DNA of 64,000 bases from Flavobacteriaceae bacterium. GTDB lineage: Bacteria > Bacteroidota > Bacteroidia > Flavobacteriales > Flavobacteriaceae. The stretch's first letter is position 1. Every line of letters starts with the position of its first letter. The DNA is taken from NCBI GenBank assembly GCA_017857815.1, contig JAFMCL010000001.1, positions 62,001 to 126,000 on the forward strand, given 5' to 3'. A program made the position numbers and the translations under genes. The notes under the pieces were generated by a model. That model saw nothing but the letters and a program-made list of their open reading frames with translations. It did no database searches and had not been told where the DNA came from. This document shows, piece after piece, positions 36,801-45,522 of this stretch.

Positions 36801-36903
36801 AGATATAGATCCTGAATTTGCCCATGGAAATGGTTTTGCTTGGAATAACAATAACTATCCGACCAACAGACAGTTCCTTTTAGGGTTTAACATAACATTC
36901 TAA
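33829..36903 (+). CDS. SusC/RagA-type TonB-dependent outer membrane transporter
   Basis: 1024 aa. Signal peptide (1-23, MFAQ), carboxypeptidase-regulatory-like domain (about 26-105), TonB-contact region [15 protein letters not shown] near 102-116, plug domain with [11 protein letters not shown] and [29 protein letters not shown], then a 22-strand barrel ending in ...LLGFNITF with the terminal phenylalanine of outer membrane proteins. With SusD it forms the glycan uptake complex powered by TonB. It is divergent from the HTCS gene across 181 bases and three bases upstream of susD. Confidence 0.96.
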   Translation: [1024 protein letters not shown]

Positions 36904-36906
36904 AAA

Positions 36907-38505
36907 ATGAAAAAAATGAAAAAAATGAAAAAAATAATCATACTATATATCATATTGGCTATTGGAATTACAAGTTGTAACGACGAGTTTTTTGATGTTG
37001 GTCCAGGTGATAAATTAACCGGTGTGTCCTTTTGGAAAACAGAAAAGGAAGCTTCTGATGCACTAACAGCTGCCTACGCTACTTTTTCGGAACGAGGAAG
37101 TGTTTTGAGTACCTGGAATACTTATCTTTTTGCCGCCGGGACCATGTCAGATGATGCGACAGGCACCTACAACAGCTTTCAAGATGGGTCTGTTGGGCCA
37201 ACAGATGATACAGTAGGAGATCTCTATAAAGAACTGTATAGTAATATTAGGGTCTGCAATGTTTTTTTAGCAAATATTGATAGACCTGAGATGGATGAGG
37301 CTTTGCGCAATAGGTTTATTGCAGAAGCAAGATTCATCAGAGCCTTCCATTATTCCATATTGAGAAATAATTGGGGCGGTGTACCACTTATTACAGAACC
37401 TCTGACCACATCTGAATTAAACGTTCCAAGGGCGTTGGCAGAAGAAATAACAACCTTTATTTCCACAGAATTAACGGCAGCTGCAGCAGATTTACCCGTG
37501 TCATATGGTGCCAATGACCTGGGAAGGGCAACAAAAGGAGCCGCGCTGACCTTAAAAGCCCGTGCACTGCTATATGCAGGAAGCCATACCGAAGCGGCGT
37601 CAACGGCCCAGGACGTAATGGCTTTGGGGTATGATCTTTTTCAAGATGGAAATGGAGAAGGATATTTGAATGTTCATCAAAAACCGAATGAAGATAATCA
37701 GGAAGTTATTTTTGCAGTAAGGTATAACAACCCTGATACATTCCATTGGTATTTGGTTAGGGTATATCCTCCCAACCATACACATCCAGGAGGTGAAAAT
37801 GGGGCCGTAAAAATATCACAATCGTTCGTAAATGCTTTTGAAACTACAGACGGAAAAACCATTGACGATGTCACATCCATATTTGATCCTTTGAATGAAT
37901 TTGATAACCGAGATCCTAGATTAAATATGGCGGTCTTAAAAAAAGGAGATGTTCTTTCCGGAAATCCTTTAGCAGGAAGTACAGTTGATGCCTCAAATAA
38001 TACCGGGTATTATGCCCGAAAATTGATACAGGATGAAGACTTTCACGGATGGGATAGATACGATAGGGATATTGTATTAATGCGTTACGCGGAAGTTTTA
38101 TTGATTTATGCCGAGGCAAAAATTGAAAGCGGTTCAACTGATCAATCGGTTTTAGATGCCATCAATGATGTTAGGGCCCGAGCCTATGGTACGGTCCGCA
38201 CAGATACTGCTAATTATCCTGCCATAACAACAACGGATCAAAGTGAACTCCGCGAAATTATTAGAAGGGAACGTCGTGTAGAATTGGGAATGGAACATGG
38301 AGATCACAGACTTAATGACATCCGTAGATGGAATATAGCTGAGACCGTATTAAATGGGGATTTAAACGGTGCAATTGATGATGCTACAGGGGATTATCGG
38401 TTCATAAAGAGATTAAGTTTTGATGCTTCCAAACATTATTTGTGGCCAATTCCCCAAAGAGAAATAGATTTATCCGATGTATTGAATCAAAATCCCGGAT
38501 ATTAA
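36907..38505 (+). CDS. SusD/RagB-type surface glycan-binding lipoprotein
   Basis: 532 aa. Lipobox GITSC (Cys about 24), followed by the SusD tetratricopeptide fold: FIAEARFIRAFHYSILRNNWGGVPLI near 138-162 and the C-terminal RRERRVELGMEHGDHRLNDIRRW near 456, ending LNQNPGY, a typical SusD tail. It captures oligosaccharides and acts as the lid of SusC. The start has three successive in-frame ATGAAAAAA units (36907-36933), so any of three ATGs could be used. A terminator follows at 38532-38570. Confidence 0.96.
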   Translation: MKKMKKMKKIIILYIILAIGITSCNDEFFDVGPGDKLTGVSFWKTEKEASDALTAAYATFSERGSVLSTWNTYLFAAGTMSDDATGTYNSFQDGSVGPTDDTVGDLYKELYSNIRVCNVFLANIDRPEMDEALRNRFIAEARFIRAFHYSILRNNWGGVPLITEPLTTSELNVPRALAEEITTFISTELTAAAADLPVSYGANDLGRATKGAALTLKARALLYAGSHTEAASTAQDVMALGYDLFQDGNGEGYLNVHQKPNEDNQEVIFAVRYNNPDTFHWYLVRVYPPNHTHPGGENGAVKISQSFVNAFETTDGKTIDDVTSIFDPLNEFDNRDPRLNMAVLKKGDVLSGNPLAGSTVDASNNTGYYARKLIQDEDFHGWDRYDRDIVLMRYAEVLLIYAEAKIESGSTDQSVLDAINDVRARAYGTVRTDTANYPAITTTDQSELREIIRRERRVELGMEHGDHRLNDIRRWNIAETVLNGDLNGAIDDATGDYRFIKRLSFDASKHYLWPIPQREIDLSDVLNQNPGY

Positions 38506-38531
38506 AAATAGGTTTTCATATTAGTTTAGTT

Positions 38532-38570
38532 GGAGAGGCCTTAGGTGTTCCATCTCAGGCCTTCTCTTTT
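38532..38570 (+). terminator. Terminator after susD
   Basis: GGAGAGGCCT (38532-38541) pairs, with a bulge, with AGGCCTTCTC (38557-38566), then TTTT. It separates the susCD transcript from the enzyme genes; partial read-through is likely in PULs. Confidence 0.65.
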
Positions 38571-38858
38571 CTACGAGTTTTATTGCGTTCACTCTCCAAA
38601 GATTCAATAAAGTATAAAAATTTCTCATAAAAAATGAATCTATGATACGTATCGAGGGAAAGATTACGGAAATATCACAGTAGAGTAAAGGTCAGTATGG
38701 AAAAGGAACTCGCCAAACCCAACAAGCCATTCATTTCTAACGTCGTTTCAGGGGTTGTCCATCCCTTTAGCTATAAAGGCCTAGTGGCTTTAACATCTGG
38801 GGTATACACCCTTAGATGTTCAAACAAAAATGAAATATTATTTATAAAAATCCGAAAA
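38571..38858 (+). other. Leader region before the GH109 gene
   Basis: 288 bases without a plausible gene: an open frame from 38697 has no family-like N-terminus and merely extends the GH109 gene upstream of its signal. A 10-bp hairpin (ACATCTGGGG with wobble pairs, 38793-38819) lies 40 bases before the ATG and could stabilise or attenuate the second transcript. No clear TAnnTTTG box was found. Confidence 0.4.
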
Positions 38859-40268
38859 ATGAAACAACGCAATTCTAGAAGAAAATTTCTAAAGAACAGT
38901 ACTTATGCCAGTGCATTTTTGGGCATGTCAGCCTGTGGGGTATATCAAAAGAAGGCAGAAATGACCGCCAAAGACGTTCTGGCAGAAATTACAAAAAAGC
39001 GGCCTTCGACGAATACTTCGGTAATGGGGCTAAAGGTAGATCCCATCAAAAAGGTGCGTATTGCCATGATCGGGTGCGGTGACCGCGGTCTTGGGCTACT
39101 GTACCAGTTCAATGCGCTATGTCCTGATATGGCCACCATTGTGGCCTTATGCGATGTTCGTGAAAAAATGGTGCAGCGTTCGGTCGATTATTTAAGAGAA
39201 CATGGTAACGAACGCCCTCAAACCTATACAGGAAGCCTAACAGCTTGGAAAGAAATGGTGGAACGGGACGATATAGATTTCGTTATTGTGGCAACACCTT
39301 GGGAAGATCATGTTCCCATGAGTGTTTACGCTATGCAACAGGGAAAGCATGTTGGTGTCGAAGTGCCTGCTGCATATACCTTGGAAGGTTGCTGGCAACT
39401 CGTTGATACCGCTGAAGAAACGCAACGGAATTGCATGATGCTCGAAAACGTTTGTTATGGGGATGAGGAAATGTGGTTGTTGAATATGGCCCATGCCGGG
39501 GTTTTTGGTACGCTCAACTATGCAGAGGCCGCCTATATCCATGACTTAAGAGCAGGACTGTTCAACAATGCAACCTACAACAACTGGCGTATGCAGCATC
39601 ATATCGTCCGAGACGGTAATCTCTACCCGACCCACGGACTTGGGCCCGTAGCCCAATATATGGATATTCAGAGGGGAGATAAGTTCGAATATCTGGTCTC
39701 CATGAGCAGCCCCCAGAGTGCATTGTCAGAATATGCACGTACAGTTGATGCAGACAACGAATTTCACGACCGCACCGATTTTGCACATGGCGACATGAAC
39801 AATAGTCTTATAAAAACCAACAAGGGTCGGTCAATATTGGTGCAGCATGATGTGGTCACACCACGGCCTTACGACCGAAAAAATGTGTTGTCAGGAACAA
39901 AAGGGTATCATCAGGGTTACCCCAGTAAAATGTCATTGGATGGCCATGGTCATCATTTCCTTGAAGGCAAGGCTTATGAAAAACTAAGACAAACATATAG
40001 GCATAGCATGTGGAACAGGCTACAGGAGCGTATTGACCGGCATAAAGGAGGGCATGGTGGAATGGACTTTGTCATGGCCTATCGGATCATCGAATGCTTT
40101 AACAAAGGAATTGCCCTAGACCAGGATATTTACGACGGGGTGGCCTGGTCAGTGGTAGGACCGCTATCCAAAATTTCCATCGAAATGGGTAGTTCCCCGG
40201 TACCCTTTCCTGATTTTACCAGAGGCAAATGGGAAGAGAAAAGGAGATTGGAAATTATAGAATCATAA
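38859..40268 (+). CDS. GH109-type NAD-dependent glycosidase (alpha-N-acetylgalactosaminidase family), exported
   Basis: 469 aa from ATG 38859, chosen because it gives a twin-arginine-type leader (NSRRKFLKNSTYASAFLG) with a possible lipobox SAC. Gfo/Idh/MocA fold with NAD loop IGCGDRGLG near 69. Motifs shared with the characterised GH109 enzymes as I recall them: EVPAAYTLEGCW, ENVCYG, HDLRAGLFN, YPTHGLGP, GHGGMDF and a C-terminal SVVGPLSKIS...PDFTRGKW. GH109 enzymes cleave alpha-GalNAc through a transient NAD-mediated oxidation at C3. It is 12 bases before the next hydrolase gene. GalNAc specificity is inferred from family; related members have other activities. Confidence 0.85.
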   Translation: MKQRNSRRKFLKNSTYASAFLGMSACGVYQKKAEMTAKDVLAEITKKRPSTNTSVMGLKVDPIKKVRIAMIGCGDRGLGLLYQFNALCPDMATIVALCDVREKMVQRSVDYLREHGNERPQTYTGSLTAWKEMVERDDIDFVIVATPWEDHVPMSVYAMQQGKHVGVEVPAAYTLEGCWQLVDTAEETQRNCMMLENVCYGDEEMWLLNMAHAGVFGTLNYAEAAYIHDLRAGLFNNATYNNWRMQHHIVRDGNLYPTHGLGPVAQYMDIQRGDKFEYLVSMSSPQSALSEYARTVDADNEFHDRTDFAHGDMNNSLIKTNKGRSILVQHDVVTPRPYDRKNVLSGTKGYHQGYPSKMSLDGHGHHFLEGKAYEKLRQTYRHSMWNRLQERIDRHKGGHGGMDFVMAYRIIECFNKGIALDQDIYDGVAWSVVGPLSKISIEMGSSPVPFPDFTRGKWEEKRRLEIIES

Positions 40269-40280
40269 TCCAGTTTGTCA

Positions 40281-42473
40281 ATGATGTTCAGAAAACTGGT
40301 TTTGGTTTTATTACTGTTTGTTTGTATTGGGTGGGCACAGCAGCCTTGGCAACCTCAAAAATATGTGGTAGAAGAAAATAAGGTTGAAAATAAATTAACC
40401 CTCTCAACTCCATATTACACATTTGTCCATAATCTAAAACAAGGCGGTGCCCTAGAGAGAATATCCCTTAATCATGGCGTGGAAAAGAATCTACTATTGA
40501 CCCCAATTTCAGCCAATTTAGGTTTAAAGCGTGAAAAGGAAGATCCCCCGGCATCTTGGTACGATGGAGGTGTTAAAAAATACAGCACTGCCAATGATAC
40601 GTTGCCAGAATATCGGTTAGAGGAAGTCAAAGGATGGCCCGTATTAACAATATTGTCCAATTTTAGGAACAGTAATTTTCAATCTGTAGGGGTTAGACTA
40701 AAAACCAAGTACACCTACAAATGGGGTTATGTGAAGATACACCACGAAGTTATTTTTCCTGAATTGCCAAAAAAAGTCAGTTACCTAGAGATTATGTCTA
40801 CAAAATTGGCTCCCAGTTTGGACCATTATGGATATATCCCAGGAGTGTCCGAGGCCACCTCAATGGATAACCTTTTCGGCTGGGAAGGGTCTCATGTAAG
40901 GCAATGGGGAAGAATCAGGCCCGGCACTCATTTTGATTTGCCCCTAAAGTTGAGGAATCTACCAAGATATGCGGTTTTTGCAAATCATGGAAAAGAAGGA
41001 TTGGAATGGTTTTCAGCGGATGACCTCTCCCAATGGAATTATCAACTTACCGGGGAATCGGGAACAGGACTGTTCAAAGTAGCTCCAACTTTTGATCCCA
41101 TTGGTATTTCCTTGAGCATACAGCCCCTTAATTTGGGCACGCGATACGATTTGCCGAAGGGAGGATACGCCAAACTCTCGGGTACGTATGAGTTCGACTA
41201 TTACCTAGGGGTTCCAATCATTACAGGAAAGGCCAACAAGCCCTTGATGGACTTTGGATTTAGGGTAAATGAAGGCAAATGGCTATCGAAAGAAAGAATA
41301 AATGAACTTTCCGAGAAGGGCATCGGGCACATGACGTTACACAACGATGGTCCTACCAAAAGTGGTTTGTTTTGGGCCGATGGCAGTTATCCCCCATATC
41401 CTCCTAAAGAAATGAAAAAAATGGATAGGACCATCGAGAATATCCATAGAGCGGGGTTGACCACAATTCCATATTTCTCAAATCACGAACTTCACCCCTC
41501 TACCCCGGAATTTAAGCAATTTGGAAAGGAATGGGGCAGAATGGTAGATGATCAGGGCAATCTGCGGCCTAATTTTCATTTTGGGGTACATATGTGCCTG
41601 AAGTCTGGGTGGAAAGAGTTTTTCAAGCATTCGGTAGATACCGTTTTGACCAATCATGATTTTGATGGTGTATACTACGACTGGAACGTACCCTTGTTTT
41701 GCGGCAATTCACTCCATGTTGACTCCAAGGATAAAATAAAAGTAGATTCAAAGGGTCTGGCAGCTATATCTGACAACCGTTATACCCATTGGGACGTGGA
41801 CGAGTTGATAGAACTAATGGAATGGACAAGGGCCAAGGTTGGAGCCGACGGAATCATTAACATTCATAATACCCTAATGCCAATGTTTGCCACCGAAAAT
41901 TTTGCAAACAACGTGGTCGGAATGGAATTTACCTATGGGGTGTTGACAAAATCAATGCCCCACCCTTCACAACTTCCGTTGGAATGGAGCTTTGGTGGCG
42001 CCAGGCCTAGAGGTGTAATCACATATGGAACGTTGCATCCCGAAGCATCCAAAACCTTAAAGGAAAGTTTTGCAATAACTGCGTTAATGACTGGTGTATT
42101 TCCATGGCGGGCAACAGACGAAAGTCTAAAAGCCTTTAAGATATTGGAACTCATTGAAGATATTGAAACCTATACCTTCCAAGATTATCGCAACAGCACA
42201 GTGGATATTTTGTCCAAGCAGGGAATTTCCGCTGTTTATAGTAAAGAGGATAAGGCATACATCCTACTCGCGAACCCTAGCGGCAATTCAGCCATCTTGG
42301 ATTACAATATTAACCTGGAGAACCTACCGTTCCCAATACCCAAAGCAACTAATTTGAGGGTCTTGGATTTGGATAGAATTGATCAGAGGGTGTTCAAAAC
42401 TCTTCAGCCCAATGGGAAACTTGAATTGAAAAGTAATGAAATAATGATAGTTAAAATGACAGTTGAAAAATGA
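40281..42473 (+). CDS. Secreted TIM-barrel glycoside-hydrolase-like protein, family unassigned
   Basis: 730 aa from ATG 40281 (a TTG six bases earlier is less likely). Signal peptide ends near GWAQ. The first half is beta-rich (sugar-binding/super-sandwich-like); the second half is a TIM-barrel with HNDGPTKSGLFWADGSYPPY near 354, NHELHPSTPEF near 408, DFDGVYYDWNVPLFCGN near 462 and INIHNTLMPMFATENF near 530, ending with a beta-sandwich. The DGVYYDW aspartates are placed like a clan GH-D/GH101/GH129 nucleophile, but no family could be assigned by eye. Located between GH109 and the sugar-activation genes, it probably cleaves the main chain or side group of the target glycan. Confidence 0.75.
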   Translation: MMFRKLVLVLLLFVCIGWAQQPWQPQKYVVEENKVENKLTLSTPYYTFVHNLKQGGALERISLNHGVEKNLLLTPISANLGLKREKEDPPASWYDGGVKKYSTANDTLPEYRLEEVKGWPVLTILSNFRNSNFQSVGVRLKTKYTYKWGYVKIHHEVIFPELPKKVSYLEIMSTKLAPSLDHYGYIPGVSEATSMDNLFGWEGSHVRQWGRIRPGTHFDLPLKLRNLPRYAVFANHGKEGLEWFSADDLSQWNYQLTGESGTGLFKVAPTFDPIGISLSIQPLNLGTRYDLPKGGYAKLSGTYEFDYYLGVPIITGKANKPLMDFGFRVNEGKWLSKERINELSEKGIGHMTLHNDGPTKSGLFWADGSYPPYPPKEMKKMDRTIENIHRAGLTTIPYFSNHELHPSTPEFKQFGKEWGRMVDDQGNLRPNFHFGVHMCLKSGWKEFFKHSVDTVLTNHDFDGVYYDWNVPLFCGNSLHVDSKDKIKVDSKGLAAISDNRYTHWDVDELIELMEWTRAKVGADGIINIHNTLMPMFATENFANNVVGMEFTYGVLTKSMPHPSQLPLEWSFGGARPRGVITYGTLHPEASKTLKESFAITALMTGVFPWRATDESLKAFKILELIEDIETYTFQDYRNSTVDILSKQGISAVYSKEDKAYILLANPSGNSAILDYNINLENLPFPIPKATNLRVLDLDRIDQRVFKTLQPNGKLELKSNEIMIVKMTVEK

Positions 42474-42752
42474 ACAGGACAGCTTATCTATTGGCCAGCA
42501 TTCTGATAATGGTTGTAGGATGGTAGAAGTGAAAAAGTCAAAGGAATGGACGTCAAAGAACTGACCATGCTGATGCATGATATACTAAAATGTGAACAGG
42601 CCATCAATCTGGATGGTGGAGGATCCTCAACCATGTGGATTAGAGAACAACCTTTCAATGGGGTGGTCAACTACCCCACTGACAACAATAGATATGACCA
42701 TGAGGGTTCAAAGAGTAAATCGATGGCATTGATTCTAACACCCAAGAATTAA
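42470..42752 (+). pseudogene. Phosphodiester glycosidase (NAGPA-like) remnant
   Basis: An ATG overlapping the stop of the preceding gene (42470) starts a signal peptide (MNRTAYLLASILIMVVGW) ending at a TAG. In another frame, starting right at this stop, lies the C-terminus of a NAGPA phosphodiester glycosidase: DGRSEKVKGMDVKELTMLM and the signature INLDGGGSSTMW, to TAA at 42752. About 200 central residues are gone. The intact enzyme uncovers phosphodiester-linked GlcNAc or related groups, so the ancestral PUL may have targeted a phosphate-bearing glycan. Confidence 0.75.
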
Positions 42753-42756
42753 GAGA

Positions 42757-43483
42757 ATGGAAAAGGTGATCCTACTTGTCTATTTTTTTCTATTGCTCTT
42801 TTCCTCAAACAAACTAGGGAGCTTTGAAAAAGTTGAATCCTAAAACCTACATGGTGAAAAAAATCAATTTCCAAAACATTGAACCATCTAAAATCTTCGA
42901 AGATAGTATTTGGACCTCAGCCAATGTATTGGAAGATTTTTCTCAACCTTGGTCAAATGCCGATTCCCCGAAAACAAAGTTCCTGACCCTGCACAATGAC
43001 CAGTTTTTGTTCCTAAGGTTTGATGTCGAAGATAACAATGTACTTATACATAAAGAATCAGAGGATAAAATGAACGTAGCGCAGTCCGATAGAGTTGAAA
43101 TCTTTTATAGGGAGAATAAGAAAATGGATTCTTACTTCTGTCTGGAAGTTGACCCCAACGGTCGGGTTTTGGACTACGCTGCCTCGTTTTACAGGAAGTT
43201 TAATAATAATTGGGTTTGGCCAAAAGACCATATTCTCACTACTGGAAAAAAGTATTTAAACGGGTATAAGGTTTATATAACCCTCAGCATACAATCGTTG
43301 AGGGATTTAAGAATAATGATAAAAAACAAAATCCAGGTAGGTATTTACCGCGGAGATTGCAAATCGTTACCATCTCGAAAACAAAAAGAAGCTGAAATCA
43401 ATTGGATTTCGTGGGTGACCCCTAAAACCGAAAGGTCTGATTTTCATGTGTCATCTTCCTTTGGAATACTGACCTTGGAGTGA
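42757..43483 (+). pseudogene. CBM9-like carbohydrate-binding protein, frameshifted at the signal peptide
   Basis: ATG 42757 opens a good signal peptide (EKVILLVYFFLLLFSS) but ends at a TAA near 42843. The body, in the next frame from about 42824 to 43483 (about 215 aa), is a carbohydrate-binding/DOMON-like beta-sandwich similar to family 9-like modules (FEDSIWTSANVLEDF, FLTLHNDQFLFLRFDVED, QSDRVEIFYREN, CLEVDPNGRVLDY, WVTPKTERSDFHVSSSFG). One base change in a homopolymer (T7 at 42782-42788 or A5 near 42827) would join both. Without the signal it would stay in the cytoplasm. Sequencing error or real decay; other PUL genes here are also broken. Confidence 0.6.
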
Positions 43484-43513
43484 ATATCAAATCCAAACAC
43501 TATAAAATAAATA

Positions 43514-44623
43514 ATGCTAGTTGAACAAAAAATTAATATGCAAAAAATCATTTCCAGGGCCCCGGCACGAACCTGCCTATTTGGGGATCACCAAGACTAT
43601 CTAGGACTTCCGGTGATTGCTTGTGCGATCAACAGACATATTACCCTTGATGCCGTACGGAATGGTTTGGAAAAATTCGTAATTCATATGCCAGACATGG
43701 GAGAAGTACGAACCATTTCAATAGATCCTTCGATTGACAGGGTGGAAAAAGGAGATCACCTATTGGCCGCCCTGAAAATTTTGGAGGACTATGGATGCAT
43801 CCCTACGACAGGGTACGATATTACCATAAGGGGAAATATTGCCATCAATGCAGGTACATCAAGCTCAAGTGCTGTCGTGGTGTCTTGGATACAGTTTCTA
43901 ATCGAGGCCTTTGGTTGTAACCAAATTGTTGACAAAGAGTTCATTTCTCAATTGGCCTACCACTCAGAGGTGAGCTTTCATGGAGCTCCAGGAGGTAAAA
44001 TGGATCAATACAGTATTGCCATCGGGCATATCATTTTTCTTGAAACCGGAGAAAATACGACCTATGAGGTATTCGATAAACCATTAAAGGGATTGATAGT
44101 GGCAGAATCTGGAATACCCAAACAAACTGCAGGTGTGCTTGCGGAGCTTAAGGAAAAAGCCTTGCTGGCAATTCATATTGTTAAGCAACAAATCCCTGAA
44201 TTTAACATCTCAGAGGTTACCAAGAAAGAACTGCCAAAATACTTGAACTACATTTCAGACGACTTGAAAACATATTTAAGAGCTACCGTTTTGAACCATG
44301 ATATTACCCAACGTGCCTTACAGGAGTTTAGAAAATCACGACTTCGCCCGATGGAAATAGGAAAGTTGATGAATGAACATCATCAGGTGCTTAAAGAATA
44401 TTTGAAATTGACGGTTCCTAGAATTGACGATATGATTACCGGTGCAATTCAAGCGGGGGCATTGGGCGCCAAGATAGTAGGATCGGGCCGTGGAGGAAGC
44501 ATCGTAGTATTAGCTCCCAAAGGGAAAGAGGAAACGGTTATAAAAGCATTAATGGATGCCGGGGCTAAAGATGCGTATAAAGTAAACGTGGATCCGGGTG
44601 CAAGAATCGAAATTATAAAATAA
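43514..44623 (+). CDS. GHMP-family sugar-1-kinase (galactokinase-like)
   Basis: 369 aa; an internal ATG at 43538 (MQKIISRAPART) may be the real start. Motif 1 ARTCLFGDHQDYLGLPVIA matches the galactokinase signature in position, with GDH for GEH; motif 2 NIAINAGTSSSSAVVV near 115 and motif 3 IVGSGRGGSIVVLAP near 325 complete the GHMP fold. Such kinases add phosphate to C1 of a hexose. It is followed within 8 bases by a nucleotidyltransferase and then by an epimerase, so the sugar is probably turned into a nucleotide sugar. GalNAc, galactose or GlcNAc are candidates; the sequence cannot separate these. Confidence 0.85.
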   Translation: MLVEQKINMQKIISRAPARTCLFGDHQDYLGLPVIACAINRHITLDAVRNGLEKFVIHMPDMGEVRTISIDPSIDRVEKGDHLLAALKILEDYGCIPTTGYDITIRGNIAINAGTSSSSAVVVSWIQFLIEAFGCNQIVDKEFISQLAYHSEVSFHGAPGGKMDQYSIAIGHIIFLETGENTTYEVFDKPLKGLIVAESGIPKQTAGVLAELKEKALLAIHIVKQQIPEFNISEVTKKELPKYLNYISDDLKTYLRATVLNHDITQRALQEFRKSRLRPMEIGKLMNEHHQVLKEYLKLTVPRIDDMITGAIQAGALGAKIVGSGRGGSIVVLAPKGKEETVIKALMDAGAKDAYKVNVDPGARIEIIK

Positions 44624-44630
44624 CAATATA

Positions 44631-45521
44631 ATGACAAAACATTTGAATTTAGTGATTTTGGCAGGTGGTGCATCCTCCAGAATGAAAAAACCTGTCGATC
44701 CCGACAATTCCAATCTTACCGAAGAAGAAGTTCAACAGGCGAATGAAAGAAGCAAAGGGCTTATTTCGGTAGGTTCCGAGGGTAGGCCATTATTGGATTA
44801 TGTATTATTTAATGCTAAAAAAGCGGGTTATAAAAAAATTTATATCGTCATAGGCGAAGAAGGAACCCTGTTCAAGGAATTTTATGGCAACAAAGATAGG
44901 GACAACAACTTCAAAGGGTTGAGCATCTCCTTTGCAACGCAGTACATTCCTGAAAGTCGGGAAAAACCATTCGGAACGGCTGATGCTCTTTTCCAGACCG
45001 TAGAGCAGTATCCTGAACTGAATTCACAAATGTACACGGTCTGTAATAGTGACAACCTTTACTCGGTAGTGGCATTTGAGGCCTTAAGAAATACGGTCAG
45101 TCCCAATGCCTTTATCAGCTATGACCGGGATGCCTTGGATTTCCCATCGGAACGCATTCAACGTTTTGCGCTGGTGAAGTTGGATGAATTTGGCTATTTG
45201 TTGGATATCATTGAAAAGCCTTCCGAGTTCGAAACTTCGCAATATGCCGATAGGTATGGAAAACTAAGGGTCAGTATGAACATTTTCAAGCTTGCAGGCA
45301 GTTTGGTATACCCTTATCTTAAAAACTGCCCGATACATCCAATAAGAAATGAGAAGGAACTACCTACGGTTCTATTGAATACATTGAAAGACCATCCAAA
45401 AACGGCCATTGGTATCCCACTGTCAGAGCATGTTCCCGACCTCACGGCCAAGGACGATATTGTTGTTGTCAAGGAATATTTGGAAAAAAACTATCCAGTA
45501 TTGGATTGGGAAAATGCATAA
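44631..45521 (+). CDS. Sugar-1-phosphate nucleotidyltransferase
   Basis: 296 aa. Rossmann-like NTP transferase: nucleotide loop VILAGGASSRMKKP (about 7-20), GLISVGSEGRPLLDYVLFNA near 44, metal-binding aspartate in CNSDNLYS near 139, DIIEKPSEFE near 189. An insertion of about 20 residues (DPDNSNLTEEEVQQANERS) sits between the loop and the lysine of SKGLI. It would couple the 1-phosphate made by the upstream kinase to UTP (or another NTP), releasing pyrophosphate. One base separates it from the epimerase. Confidence 0.85.
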   Translation: MTKHLNLVILAGGASSRMKKPVDPDNSNLTEEEVQQANERSKGLISVGSEGRPLLDYVLFNAKKAGYKKIYIVIGEEGTLFKEFYGNKDRDNNFKGLSISFATQYIPESREKPFGTADALFQTVEQYPELNSQMYTVCNSDNLYSVVAFEALRNTVSPNAFISYDRDALDFPSERIQRFALVKLDEFGYLLDIIEKPSEFETSQYADRYGKLRVSMNIFKLAGSLVYPYLKNCPIHPIRNEKELPTVLLNTLKDHPKTAIGIPLSEHVPDLTAKDDIVVVKEYLEKNYPVLDWENA

Positions 45522-45522
45522 A

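Noticed and set aside
38697-38858. N-terminal extension of the GH109 gene
   Set aside because: The added 54 residues would bury the export signal; the ATG at 38859 gives a normal twin-arginine leader.
42824-43483. Intact cytoplasmic protein starting at TTG 42824
   Set aside because: A signal peptide lies directly upstream in another frame, so a frameshifted exported protein is more likely.
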